Below are positions 10,859 through 19,802 of a stretch of 64,000 bases of DNA, in pieces. The translations under genes and the position numbers were made by a program. The first letter of the stretch is position 1; every line of letters starts with the position of its first letter. The DNA is from Streptomyces sp. NBC_01335 (GTDB lineage: Bacteria; Actinomycetota; Actinomycetes; Streptomycetales; Streptomycetaceae), in assembly GCF_035953295.1 (NCBI RefSeq), contig NZ_CP108370.1, forward strand, positions 6,495,001-6,559,000, written 5' to 3'. Under the pieces are notes generated by a model. That model did not search any database. It worked only from the letters and a program-made list of their open reading frames with translations, and had not been told where the DNA came from.

Positions 10859-11863
10859 GTGGAACCCGGGGCAGTGGCGCGGGAGCGGTCGATACGGGAG
10901 CGGCTGGCGGGCGCGGCGCGGGACGCACTGGGCGGAGGGCGGAGGCTGGAGGCGGTCGAGCGGGTCACGGGCGGCAGCAAGAAGGGCGTGTACCGCCTGG
11001 TGATGGACGACGCGACGACGGCGGTCGCCTACCTGTGGGACGAGGCGGAGAACTACTGGCCCGCCGCCGAGGGCGACGACGACCTCACCGACCCGTTCTC
11101 GCCCGGCCTCGGGATCGATCTGTTCCGGGCCGCGCACGCGCGTCTGGACGCCCTCGGGGTCCGCGTACCGGCGCTCCGCCTCCTCGACCGCGACGGCGCC
11201 CACGGCGACGGCGGCCTCGCGATCGTGGAGGACCTCCGGGGAGAGAGCCTGGAAGAGCTGCTGGCGCGCGACCGGCACGCGGCCGCTCCGGTCATGGCCC
11301 GGCTCGCGGAGTCCCTGAAGGCGATGCGGGGCCACCGGGCACCGGCGTACGGCAAGGTGGCCGTGGTCGACGGCGGAGGAACGTCGCGCGGTTCCTCGTG
11401 CGAGGAGGTCGTCCTCGGCCGGGCGCTGCGCGACCTCACCGAGGCCGCCTCGCGTGACCCCCGGATCGCCGACACCCGCGACCGGCTGGAGGAGCGGCTG
11501 CTCGGCCTGGCGGCGGCGGTGCGGCCGCGCGCACAGTACGCGGTCGTCCACGGCGAACTGGGCCCCGACCACGTGCGGGTGGACGCGGACGGCAACCCCG
11601 TGGTGATCGACATCGAGGGGGTGATGTACTTCGACGTCGAGTGGGAGCACGTGTTCCTGCGCATCCGCCTGCACGAGGCCTACGAGCCGCTGGAGGCGGA
11701 CGGGCTGGACGAGGACCGGCTCGCGCTGTACCTGCTCGCCCAGCGGCTCTCGCTGACCGCGGGCCCGCTGCGCCTGCTCGACGGGGACTTCCCCGACCGG
11801 GCCTTCATGGCGGGCATCGCCGAGTACAACCTGAAGCGGGCGCTGGAGCTGGTCCGCCCCTGA
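10859..11863 (+). CDS. Aminoglycoside phosphotransferase-fold protein
   Basis: A 334-residue protein with the APH/choline kinase-like fold. The catalytic region reads VHGELGPDHVRVDADGNPVVIDIEG. The usual HGDxxxxN loop has become HGELGPDH, while the metal-binding IDIEG (normally D-x-E/D) is kept. The N-terminal lobe includes VTGGSKKGVYRL, the nucleotide-binding strand pair. With the catalytic Asp and Asn replaced, kinase activity is uncertain. Such proteins phosphorylate small molecules or serve as binding folds; no resistance role is implied. The GTG start 10859 has a GAGAGAGG element before it, and an upstream GTG-rich extension is not supported. Confidence 0.7.
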   Translation: MEPGAVARERSIRERLAGAARDALGGGRRLEAVERVTGGSKKGVYRLVMDDATTAVAYLWDEAENYWPAAEGDDDLTDPFSPGLGIDLFRAAHARLDALGVRVPALRLLDRDGAHGDGGLAIVEDLRGESLEELLARDRHAAAPVMARLAESLKAMRGHRAPAYGKVAVVDGGGTSRGSSCEEVVLGRALRDLTEAASRDPRIADTRDRLEERLLGLAAAVRPRAQYAVVHGELGPDHVRVDADGNPVVIDIEGVMYFDVEWEHVFLRIRLHEAYEPLEADGLDEDRLALYLLAQRLSLTAGPLRLLDGDFPDRAFMAGIAEYNLKRALELVRP

Positions 11864-11897
11864 ACTCCCGCCGCCGAACTGCCCGTCGCACACGGAA

Positions 11898-11940
11898 GCG
11901 GGGCCGTACGGCGTGTGGTGAACACGCCGTACGGCCCCGC
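11898..11940. terminator. Bidirectional terminator, 19-bp perfect stem
   Basis: Arms 11898-11916 and 11922-11940 are perfectly complementary around a 5-nt loop GGTGA. It lies between two convergent genes (APH-fold and GH1) and would serve both. Confidence 0.85.
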
Positions 11941-11980
11941 ACCTGACGGCTTGGAGGGTCAGGACCCGGAGCCGTGCCGG

Positions 11981-13360
11981 TTACTTCCGGTGCGCCTTGA
12001 TCAGCTCCTGGTACCAGCGGTAGCTGTCCTTCGGGGTGCGCTCCTGGGTGTCGTAGTCGACCCGGATGATCCCGAACCGCTTCGCGTACCCGAGGGCCCA
12101 CTCGAAGTTGTCCAGCAGCGACCAGACGTAGTAGCCCTGGACCTCCACCCCGGCGTCCATCGCGGCCTTGAGGGCCGTCAGGTGGTCGCGCAGGTACTCG
12201 ACACGGTCCGTGTCGTGCACGGCGCCGTCCGCGTCGACGGTGTCGTACTCGGCCGAGCCGTTCTCCGTGATGTGGATGGGCGGCAGGGCGTCGCCGTAGG
12301 TCTTCTTCAGATCCGTCAGCAGATCGGTGAAGGTCTCCGGCACGACCGGCCAGCCCATCGCGGTGCGGCGGACGTCCGGGTACTCCGTCTCGCGGAGCCG
12401 GTTGTCGGTCGCCACCCGCAGCGCCGGGTCGGCCTCGCGGTACGGGGCGTCGGCGACGACGATCGGGCGGTAGTAGTTGATGCCCAGGAAGTCCAGCGGC
12501 TGGGAGATCAGCTCCAGGTCGCCGTCGAGGCGGAAGTCCTGGTTGGTGATGAGCTCGCCCCAGGTCTCCTCGTCGCTCGCCGGGTAGCGGCCGGCGAGGA
12601 TCGGCTCGGTCCACACCAGGTTGTGCTGGGTGTCCGCGCGGAGCACCGCACCGCGGTCCGCGTCGGTGTCGGCCGCCGGGAGGTTGCGGTCCAGGTTGAG
12701 GGTGATGCCCGCGTCGCGTACGCCCGCCGCGCGCAGCGCCTTCATGGCCAGGCCGTGGCCGACCAGCAGGTGGTGTGCGGCGGCCAGCGCGCCGGTGCCC
12801 TCCTTGGCGCCCGGGGCGTGCCGGCCGACGGAGTAGCCGAGGAAGGCACTGCACCAGGGCTCGTTGAGGGTGATCCAGCGCGGCACCCGGTCGGCCAGGT
12901 GCTCGGCCACGATCGAGGTGAACTCGCCGAAGCGCTCGGCGGTCTCGCGGACCCGCCAGCCGCCCTTGTCCTCCAGGGCCTGCGGAAGGTCCCAGTGGTA
13001 GAGGGTGGCGGCCGGCTCGATGCCCGCTTCGAGCAGGTTGTCGACCAGGCGCGAGTAGAAGTCCAGGCCCTTGGCGTTGGCCGGGCCGCTGCCGGTCGGC
13101 TGGATGCGGGGCCAGGCTATGGAGAAACGGTACGAGTCCACGCCCAGGTCGCGCAGGAGCGCCACGTCCTCGGGGTAGCGGTGGTAGTGGTCGCAGGCCA
13201 CGTCACCCGTGTCGCCGCCGTCCGTACGTCCCGGTGTGTGGCTGTAGGTGTCCCAGATCGAGGGGCCGCGGCCGTCCTCGGCCACCGCGCCTTCGATCTG
13301 GTACGACGCGGTGGCCGCACCGAACACGAATCCCGGAGGGAAGACAGGGAACTCACTCAT
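11981..13360 (-). CDS. GH1 beta-glucosidase
   Basis: A 459-residue family 1 glycosidase, the normal length for a single-domain TIM barrel. The acid/base is E167 in TLNEPW and the nucleophile E366 in ITENG. The N-terminus FVFGAATASYQIEG is the GH1 signature. No signal peptide is present, so it acts in the cytoplasm on imported oligosaccharides and releases terminal beta-linked glucose or galactose. It is the last gene of a four-gene operon behind an ABC importer (9 nt after the permease stop, AAGGG ribosome site). The divergent alpha-xylosidase suggests xyloglucan-derived sugars. Confidence 0.93.
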   Translation of the reverse strand: MSEFPVFPPGFVFGAATASYQIEGAVAEDGRGPSIWDTYSHTPGRTDGGDTGDVACDHYHRYPEDVALLRDLGVDSYRFSIAWPRIQPTGSGPANAKGLDFYSRLVDNLLEAGIEPAATLYHWDLPQALEDKGGWRVRETAERFGEFTSIVAEHLADRVPRWITLNEPWCSAFLGYSVGRHAPGAKEGTGALAAAHHLLVGHGLAMKALRAAGVRDAGITLNLDRNLPAADTDADRGAVLRADTQHNLVWTEPILAGRYPASDEETWGELITNQDFRLDGDLELISQPLDFLGINYYRPIVVADAPYREADPALRVATDNRLRETEYPDVRRTAMGWPVVPETFTDLLTDLKKTYGDALPPIHITENGSAEYDTVDADGAVHDTDRVEYLRDHLTALKAAMDAGVEVQGYYVWSLLDNFEWALGYAKRFGIIRVDYDTQERTPKDSYRWYQELIKAHRK

Positions 13361-13369
13361 GAAAAGCCC

Positions 13370-14233
13370 TTACTTGACCGAGCCGCCGGTGATCCCGGCG
13401 GCGATGTACTTCTGGGACAGGACGAGCAGCACGGCCGCCGGGATCGCCGACAGCACCGCCGCGGACATGACCGAGCCCCAGTCTCCGACGTGCGCACCGA
13501 TGTACTGGTAGATGCCGAGGGTGATCGGCTTCACGTCGTCCGTGGTGTTCAGTGTGAGGGCAAACATGAAATCGCTCCAGGCATACAGGAACGAGAACAG
13601 CCCAGCGGTGATCAGGGAGTTGCGGCTCATCGGCAGAACAACCTGGACAAAGGTGCGGAACTTGCCCGCGCCGTCGACCTCGGCGGCCTCGATGACCTCG
13701 CGGGGGATCGCCACCATGAACGAGCGCATCAGCACGATCGCGAACGGGATGCCCAGCGAGGCGTCGGCGAGCATCAGACCGGCGTACGAGTTGACCAGCC
13801 CCAGGTCCACGTAGGCGCTGTACAGGGCGTTGGCGATGACGATGCCGGGGACCATCTGCGTGATCAGGGTGCCGAACACGACGGTCTTCGTACCGCGCAG
13901 CTTGAACTGGGCGAGCCCGTAGGCGGCCGGCGCCGAGAACGCCAGGCAGATGACCACGGCGCCGAGCGCGACGCCGAGCGAGGTCAGCAGGTGGCTGCCC
14001 TGCTCCTTGAACGCGGAGCTGAAGCCCGAGAAGTCCAGGCTGTGCGGGACCGGGGAGACCTCCAGCAGACCGGACTCCGGCTGGAGCGCCGTGTTGACCA
14101 TCCAGTAGAGCGGGAAGAGCATCACGCAGAGGATGACGATGCCGATGATCGTCGCGCCCCAGCGGCGCTTCGGCCGGTTCTCGGCCGGGCTGCCCGGAGT
14201 GCGGGCCGAAACGGCGGGAGTGGTGGTCGCCAT
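13370..14233 (-). CDS. ABC sugar transporter permease (MalG type)
   Basis: A 287-residue carbohydrate uptake (CUT1) permease with six predicted helices and the EAA loop EVIEAAEVDGAGKFRTFVQVVLP that contacts the ATPase. ATG 14233 is preferred because GAGGGGAAG lies about 11 nt before it; GTG 14242, overlapping the previous stop, is the alternative. No ATPase gene lies in the cluster. CUT1 systems in Streptomyces commonly share the MsiK ATPase encoded elsewhere, which probably energises this one. Confidence 0.9.
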   Translation of the reverse strand: MATTTPAVSARTPGSPAENRPKRRWGATIIGIVILCVMLFPLYWMVNTALQPESGLLEVSPVPHSLDFSGFSSAFKEQGSHLLTSLGVALGAVVICLAFSAPAAYGLAQFKLRGTKTVVFGTLITQMVPGIVIANALYSAYVDLGLVNSYAGLMLADASLGIPFAIVLMRSFMVAIPREVIEAAEVDGAGKFRTFVQVVLPMSRNSLITAGLFSFLYAWSDFMFALTLNTTDDVKPITLGIYQYIGAHVGDWGSVMSAAVLSAIPAAVLLVLSQKYIAAGITGGSVK

Positions 14234-14238
14234 GCCGT

Positions 14239-15207
14239 TCACTTCCCCTCGTTGCGGTTGGCCCGCAGGTAGAACACCGCGAAGACGGCGGAGATCAGGA
14301 TCAGGATGTTGCCGACCACCGCGCCCGCGCCGAAGTCCAGCTGGGCGAAGGAGTTCTGGTACGTCAGGGTGCCCAGGGTCTGGGTGGAGTCGGCGGGACC
14401 GCCGTCGGTCAGGGCGAGGACCAGGTCCAGGATCTTGACGGTCGACATGAAGCCCAGCACCAGCACCACGGTGATGACCGGCTTCAGCAGCGGCAGGGTG
14501 ATGGAGCGGAACTGGCGCCAGGCGGAGGCGCCGTCGAGCGAGGCCGCCTCGTACATCTCCTTCGGGACCTCCTGGAGGCCGCCGTAGAGGATCACCATGT
14601 TGAACGGGATGCCGATCCAGATGTTCACCATGATGACCGAGATCAGCGCCATGCCGGTGCTGCTCAGCCAGGGGGTGTCACCGGCACCGAACAGGCCCAG
14701 GAAGGAGTTGAGCACGCCGGTGTCCTGGTCGAGGATGCGGCGCCAGACGACACCGGACACGACCATCGGGACCAGCCAGGGCAGCAGGATCAGCGACCGC
14801 AGCACCCCGTTGAGGGGGAAGCGGCGGTTGAAGAACACCGCGAGGGCGAGGCCGATGCAGAACTGCCCGATCAGCGAGCCGATCGTGAAGAGGATGGTCT
14901 GCCACAGGGCCTTGCCGAACAGGTCGTCCTGGAAGACGTTCTTCCAGTTGTCGAGCCCGTTGAAGGGCGCCTCACCCGTGAAGAAGGTGGACGGCGTGTA
15001 GTGCTGGAAGCTCATCACGACGTTGCGGACGAGCGGGTAGCCGAAGAACAGCAGCATGAAGATCACGGCGGGGGCGATGAACCCCCACTGGGCCAGCGTG
15101 CGGCGGCGCTTGAGCGAGCCCGGCTTCGGGCTCTTGGCCGCGGGGACCGCCACGGGGGCGGACGCCCCGGACGCGGCAGCAGGTGCAGAAGCAGCGGTGG
15201 ACGACAT
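14239..15207 (-). CDS. ABC sugar transporter permease (MalF type)
   Basis: A 322-residue CUT1 permease with a hydrophilic Ala/Pro-rich N-terminus, then six helices starting WGFIAPAVIFMLLFFGYPLV. The EAA loop reads EMYEAASLDGASAWRQFRSITLP. It starts 11 nt after the binding-protein stop with a TGAGG ribosome site and overlaps or nearly touches the next permease, so the two are made together as a heterodimer in the membrane. Confidence 0.92.
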   Translation of the reverse strand: MSSTAASAPAAASGASAPVAVPAAKSPKPGSLKRRRTLAQWGFIAPAVIFMLLFFGYPLVRNVVMSFQHYTPSTFFTGEAPFNGLDNWKNVFQDDLFGKALWQTILFTIGSLIGQFCIGLALAVFFNRRFPLNGVLRSLILLPWLVPMVVSGVVWRRILDQDTGVLNSFLGLFGAGDTPWLSSTGMALISVIMVNIWIGIPFNMVILYGGLQEVPKEMYEAASLDGASAWRQFRSITLPLLKPVITVVLVLGFMSTVKILDLVLALTDGGPADSTQTLGTLTYQNSFAQLDFGAGAVVGNILILISAVFAVFYLRANRNEGK

Positions 15208-15218
15208 GTTCAGATACC

Positions 15219-16481
15219 TCAGTTCCCGCTCTCGACACGCTGCTGGGCGTGGTGGAGGGCCGACTCACTGGACTGGCCGGTGAGGGCCGACTGGAAGGCG
15301 CTCTGCAGGGCCAGGGACACGGAGGTCCAGCCGGAGCCGAGCTGCGCGGTGCGCGAGCGGGCGGTGGCCACCTGGTCGGCGAGCGAACTGAGCGACGGCA
15401 CCTTCTTCCGCCACACGGCGGCGGCCTTCTCGTTGGCCGGGATCATCCAGCTGTTCAGCGCGTAGGTGACCTCCTCCTGCTCGCTGGTCATGCAGTTGAC
15501 GATCTTCGCGGAGGTCTTCTCCCGCGCGGTGTCGCCGACGTCCGGGATGGTCAGCATCCCGCCGCCCAGCGGACCCACCGAGTCTTCGCCGGCCTTCGGG
15601 ACCGGGATCTGCGCGATGCCCCAGTGCAGGTTCTTCTTGGTGTTGAGCGTCTCGACCTGCCACGGACCGTTGATCATCATGGCCGCGTTGCCCGCCATGA
15701 ACTGGTCGTTGACGTCGGCCTGGGTCCAGTTGACGGTGGACTTGGAGAGGGAGCCGTCCTTGATGAGGCCCTTCCAGTAATCCAGCGCCTCGACCACCTT
15801 CGGCGAGTCGAGGTCGGTCTCGTCGCCGCCGTTGGACCACATGAACGGCGTGAACTGGTAGACCCCGTCCTCCGCGCCGCCCGCGCTGAGCGCGATGCCG
15901 TAGCTCCCCTTCTTGGTGAGCTGCTTGGCGGTGGCCTGCATCTCGGCCCAGGTGGTGGGCACCGGCAGTCCGGCCTTGTCGAGGATGTCCTTGTTGTAGA
16001 AGAGCGCGAGGGTGTTCACCGTGCGCGCCGCCCCGTAGTACGTGCCCTTGTACGAGCCGTAGTCGAGGATGCCCTGCGGGATGTCCGCGGTGGAGACGCC
16101 CAGCTTCTTCAGGTCGAGCAGCCCGCCGGTCTCGGCGAACGTCGGCATCTCGGAGCCGTCGAACTGGATGATGTCGGGCAGCGACTTCGAGGAGGCCATC
16201 CGCAGCGACTTCGTCATGACCTGCGCGGCCGGTACGGACTGCTGCTCGATGGTGACGCCCAGCTGCTTGCTGCAGCGCTTCAGGGTCGCGGCGTCCCAGC
16301 CGTGGTACGAGTCGTCCGTCGAGGAGTTCAGGACGGTGAACACGCTCTCGTCCCGCTGCTGGCCGCAGCCGGAGAGGGCGACGGCGCCGACGAGCGCGGA
16401 GACAACGGTGAGCGGGACGATGACCCGCCGGTCGAGACGGCGGCGCCGCTGGCGCGGTCCGGCCGTTATGTGTGCTGTCAC
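15219..16481 (-). CDS. ABC sugar transporter substrate-binding lipoprotein
   Basis: This 420-residue family 1 solute-binding protein starts at GTG 16481. Residues 1-45 are a lipoprotein signal with an Arg-rich n-region and a lipobox ending LSGC. Typical CUT1 features follow, including PTTWAEMQATAKQLTKKG and QFMAGNAAMMINGPWQV. It captures the sugar outside the membrane for the two permeases downstream. The ligand is not decidable from sequence; the operon's beta-glucosidase and divergent alpha-xylosidase point to xylosylated gluco-oligosaccharides such as isoprimeverose or larger xyloglucan fragments. Confidence 0.9.
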   Translation of the reverse strand: MTAHITAGPRQRRRRLDRRVIVPLTVVSALVGAVALSGCGQQRDESVFTVLNSSTDDSYHGWDAATLKRCSKQLGVTIEQQSVPAAQVMTKSLRMASSKSLPDIIQFDGSEMPTFAETGGLLDLKKLGVSTADIPQGILDYGSYKGTYYGAARTVNTLALFYNKDILDKAGLPVPTTWAEMQATAKQLTKKGSYGIALSAGGAEDGVYQFTPFMWSNGGDETDLDSPKVVEALDYWKGLIKDGSLSKSTVNWTQADVNDQFMAGNAAMMINGPWQVETLNTKKNLHWGIAQIPVPKAGEDSVGPLGGGMLTIPDVGDTAREKTSAKIVNCMTSEQEEVTYALNSWMIPANEKAAAVWRKKVPSLSSLADQVATARSRTAQLGSGWTSVSLALQSAFQSALTGQSSESALHHAQQRVESGN

Positions 16482-17223
16482 GAGGGTGCCCTTGCGTGGG
16501 GAGTGGGCCGGGCTCCGGGAGGCAACGGTGTCTCCGGGAGGGTGTGTGTACTCCGGGTACGGGTCCGGCTGGTTCCGTACCCGGCGGAGGGCGATCCCGC
16601 GCGAACGCACGCGGGGTCACCCCGGCCGTTGGATCAGTGGAGCCGGTCCGCGGAAGCGGAAGCGGTGATGAAGCGGTCCGACATGTCTGCCTCGTGGTCG
16701 ACGGGCCGGACGGCCCCTCGGCCGCCGGTCTATTTGTTCACTAGAAGTACTAATACATCTGAAGTTGATGTCGCACCAGACCTCTTCTGTGACACAACGG
16801 TCACTCCTGGGCAACTTTCCCGTCGCGTGACGGCCCACATCGGCCCGAGTGTCGATATTCAGGGTCGATCCACAGCAATCGCGGCGCATTTGTTTTGTGT
16901 ACGATCAAATGAGACTCCCGGGAACGAGGTGCGCCATGCCGTCCGGAGGGACGCGCGACGTGGCAGGTCGGCGGCCGTGCGCGGCCCGCCACAGGGGCGC
17001 CGTGCGCGCGGCCCCCGGCGGGCCGGGGCGTGCGCCGGCTCCCCGGCCGGGCCGTGAGTGTCCCCGCGTCCCCGTACCTCCGGAAGGCCAACCCGGACCG
17101 ACCCGGCAGACCGAACCCCGGGCCGACCGCCCGGACCGGATCTCCGGGTTCCCGGGCCTCCGGGTTCCCGAACCCGCGGACTCCCGATCCTCCGAACCAC
17201 TGCAGAACGGCTAAGGACCCCCC
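16482..17223. promoter_or_regulatory. 742-bp divergent control region between importer operon and alpha-xylosidase
   Basis: No gene is visible. The centre (about 16730-16800) is strikingly AT-rich for this genome and should hold the promoters. Two inverted repeats stand out: GTGAC-N6-GTCAC (16789-16804) and CATTTG-N13-CAAATG (16887-16911). I see no LacI-type CGCT-centred operator and no regulator gene next to the cluster. The right part (16930-17200) is very GC-rich and unremarkable. Confidence 0.45.
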
Positions 17224-19479
17224 ATGAAGTTCACCGACGGCTTCTGGCAGATGCGGGACGGTGTGGTCGCCTCGTACGCCACCGAAATCCGCGATCTGCG
17301 CCTGGACACCGACCGGCTCACCGCCTTCGCCGCGGTCAAGCGCGTCGAGCGGCGCGGTGACACGCTCAACGCCCCGCTCATCACGGTCGAGGCGTACTCG
17401 CCCGCCGAGGGCGTCATCGGCGTGCGGGTCACCCACCTCGCCGGAAAGCGCAACCCCGGCCCGGAGTTCGGCCTGCCCGGCGCCACCGGGGAGGCGACCG
17501 CCACCACCCGCCGGGAGAACGGCGCCGCCGAGCTCACCAGCGGCCCGCTCACCCTGCGCCTCTCCGACTCGGGCGCCTTCGGCCTGGACTTCCTGGACGG
17601 CGAGGGCCGCCTGCTGACCGCCGCCGGCCGCAAGGGCACCGCCTTCGCCACCGTGCCGGACGGCGGCCACCACATGGCCGTGCAGCTCGGCCTCGGCGTC
17701 GGCGAGACCATCCACGGTCTGGGTGAGCGCTTCACCCCGTACGTGAAGAACGGCCAGGTCGTCGACATCTGGCAGGCGGACGGCGGCACCAGCAGCGAGC
17801 AGGCCTACAAGAACATCCCGTTCTACCTCTCCTCGCGCGGCTACGGCGTCTTCGTCAACCACCCCGGCAAGGTCTCCTTCGAGGTCGGCTCCGAGGCCGT
17901 GGGGCAGGTGCAGTTCAGCGTCGAGGACCAGACGCTGGAGTACTTCGTCATCGCCGGCCCGACGCCCAAGGACGTCCTCGCCCGCTACACCGCGCTCACC
18001 GGCCGCCCCGCGCTGCCGCCGGCCTGGTCCTTCGGCCTCTGGCTGACGACCTCGTTCACCACCTCGTACGACGAGAAGACCGTCACCTCCTTCGTGGAGG
18101 GCATGGCGGACCGGGGCATCCCGCTCTCCGTCTTCCACTTCGACTGCTTCTGGATGCGCGAGTACCAGTGGTCGGACTTCGAATGGGACCCGGAGGTGTT
18201 CCCGGACCCGGTGGGCATGCTCGCCCGCCTCAAGGCGCGGGGCCTGCGGATCTGCCTCTGGATCAACCCGTACATCGCGCAGAAGAGCGCCCTGTACGCG
18301 GAAGGGGCCGAGAAGGGCTACTTCGTCCGCACCGCCGACGGCGACGTCTGGCAGTGGGACCTGTGGCAGGCCGGCATGGCGCTGGTCGACTTCACCAACC
18401 CCGAGGCGACCGCCTGGTTCCAGAGCAAGCTGAAGGTGCTGCTCGACCAGGGCGTCGACGGCTTCAAGACGGACTTCGGCGAGCGCATCCCCACGGACGT
18501 CGTCTGGCACGACGGCTCCGACCCCGAGCGGATGCACAACTACTACACGCACCTCTACAACAAGGCCGTCTTCGAGCTCCTGGAGAAGGAGCGCGGCCAG
18601 GGCGAGGCCGTCCTCTTCGCCCGCTCGGCGACCGCCGGCGGCCAGCAGTTCCCCGTCCACTGGGGCGGCGACTGCTGGTCCTCCTTCGGCGCGATGGCCG
18701 AGTCGCTGCGCGGCGGGCTCTCGCTGAGCCTCTCCGGCTTCGGCTTCTGGAGCCACGACATCGGCGGCTTCGAAGGCACCCCCGACCCGGCCGTCTTCAA
18801 GCGCTGGCTCGCCTTCGGCCTCCTCTCCTCGCACAGCCGGCTGCACGGCTCCTCGTCCTACCGCGTGCCGTGGGAGTTCGGCGACGAGGCGGTGGACGTG
18901 GCCCGGCAGTTCACCGAGCTGAAGCACCGGCTGATGCCGTACCTGTACGGAGCCGCCGTGGAGGCCCACCGCACCGGCGTCCCGGTGATGCGCCCGATGC
19001 TGCTGGAGTTCCCGGACGACCCGGCGACCCGCACGGTGGACCGGCAGTACCTGCTCGGCGGGGACGTGCTGGTGGCCCCGGTCTTCACCGAGGACGGGCA
19101 GGTCGAGTACTACGTCCCCGAGGGCACCTGGACCCACCTGCTCTCCGGCGAGACCGTCACCGGCCCGGCCTGGCGCCAGGAGGTCCACGGCTTCGACAGC
19201 CTCCCGCTGCTGGTCAGGCCCGGCGCGGTCCTGCCGCTCGGCGCGGACGTCTCGCGCCCGGACGGCGACTGGCTGGACGGGCTCGAACTGCGCGTGTACG
19301 CCCCCGCCGGCACCGGTGACTTCACCCGCACGGTCACCGTGCCCGACCTCACCGGCGCCCCCGCGGCGACCTTCCAGGTGGTCCGCGAGGCGGACACGGT
19401 CCGTGTGACCTCGGACACGGCCCGCCCCTACACCGTCGAGCTCGTCGGCGAGGACGGCCTGCGGGTGGTCCGCGGCTGA
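17224..19479 (+). CDS. GH31 alpha-xylosidase (YicI-like)
   Basis: A 751-residue family 31 glycosidase. The nucleophile is D417 in KTDFGE and the acid/base D483 in WGGDCW, at almost the same numbers as E. coli YicI (416 and 482). The KTDFGE form of the nucleophile motif favours alpha-xylosidase over alpha-glucosidase. The order is an N-terminal beta-sandwich (to about 240), the barrel, then C-terminal beta domains. No signal peptide, so it is cytoplasmic. It would remove alpha-1,6-xylose from imported xyloglucan oligosaccharides, complementing the divergent GH1 enzyme. An AAGGA element precedes the ATG. Confidence 0.92.
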   Translation: MKFTDGFWQMRDGVVASYATEIRDLRLDTDRLTAFAAVKRVERRGDTLNAPLITVEAYSPAEGVIGVRVTHLAGKRNPGPEFGLPGATGEATATTRRENGAAELTSGPLTLRLSDSGAFGLDFLDGEGRLLTAAGRKGTAFATVPDGGHHMAVQLGLGVGETIHGLGERFTPYVKNGQVVDIWQADGGTSSEQAYKNIPFYLSSRGYGVFVNHPGKVSFEVGSEAVGQVQFSVEDQTLEYFVIAGPTPKDVLARYTALTGRPALPPAWSFGLWLTTSFTTSYDEKTVTSFVEGMADRGIPLSVFHFDCFWMREYQWSDFEWDPEVFPDPVGMLARLKARGLRICLWINPYIAQKSALYAEGAEKGYFVRTADGDVWQWDLWQAGMALVDFTNPEATAWFQSKLKVLLDQGVDGFKTDFGERIPTDVVWHDGSDPERMHNYYTHLYNKAVFELLEKERGQGEAVLFARSATAGGQQFPVHWGGDCWSSFGAMAESLRGGLSLSLSGFGFWSHDIGGFEGTPDPAVFKRWLAFGLLSSHSRLHGSSSYRVPWEFGDEAVDVARQFTELKHRLMPYLYGAAVEAHRTGVPVMRPMLLEFPDDPATRTVDRQYLLGGDVLVAPVFTEDGQVEYYVPEGTWTHLLSGETVTGPAWRQEVHGFDSLPLLVRPGAVLPLGADVSRPDGDWLDGLELRVYAPAGTGDFTRTVTVPDLTGAPAATFQVVREADTVRVTSDTARPYTVELVGEDGLRVVRG

Positions 19480-19565
19480 TTCGTATACGACCCGGATTCG
19501 TACACGACCCGGGTGCGACCCGGATACGGCCACCGCCGGACCCGGGTACGCCCCCCCTGTACGGC

Positions 19566-19615
19566 CACCGCCCCCGGTGACGCGCCCTCCCGCCCGCGCG
19601 TCACCGGGGGCGGTG
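19566..19615. terminator. Terminator with 20-bp perfect stem
   Basis: Arms 19566-19585 and 19596-19615 are perfectly complementary around a 10-nt loop. It lies 87 bp after the alpha-xylosidase stop and before the phosphatase gene. Confidence 0.8.
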
Positions 19616-19672
19616 CGCGCGGGCGAGGAGCCCGTCGCGGACGCGGGACACCCGTCGGCCGGCAGGTCGTGC

Positions 19673-19717
19673 GCGCGCGGGCCCGTCGCGCGCGGGCCCG
19701 TCGCGCGAGGGCGCGTC
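19673..19717. repeat. 15-bp tandem repeat, three copies
   Basis: GCGCGCGGGCCCGTC is repeated exactly twice (19673-19687, 19688-19702), with a third diverged copy (19703-19717). It lies in noncoding sequence before the phosphatase gene and is probably a replication-slippage product. Confidence 0.7.
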
Positions 19718-19802
19718 GCGAGGGCGGCGGTCCCTACGGAATGCGATCGTGGTCCGGCGGGTTTGCATGATCGCAGCGACACGCACGAAGAACGGACGCA
19801 CC

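Noticed and set aside
16788..16805. Crp-type site TGTGA...TCAC
   Set aside because: The spacer between the half-sites is 8 nt instead of the expected 6, so it is kept only as a generic inverted repeat.
19673..19717. CRISPR-like array
   Set aside because: The 15-bp units abut with no spacers; it is a simple tandem repeat.
16801..19782. A 993-codon open frame antisense to the alpha-xylosidase
   Set aside because: A codon-bias artefact; the plus-strand gene has complete GH31 motifs.
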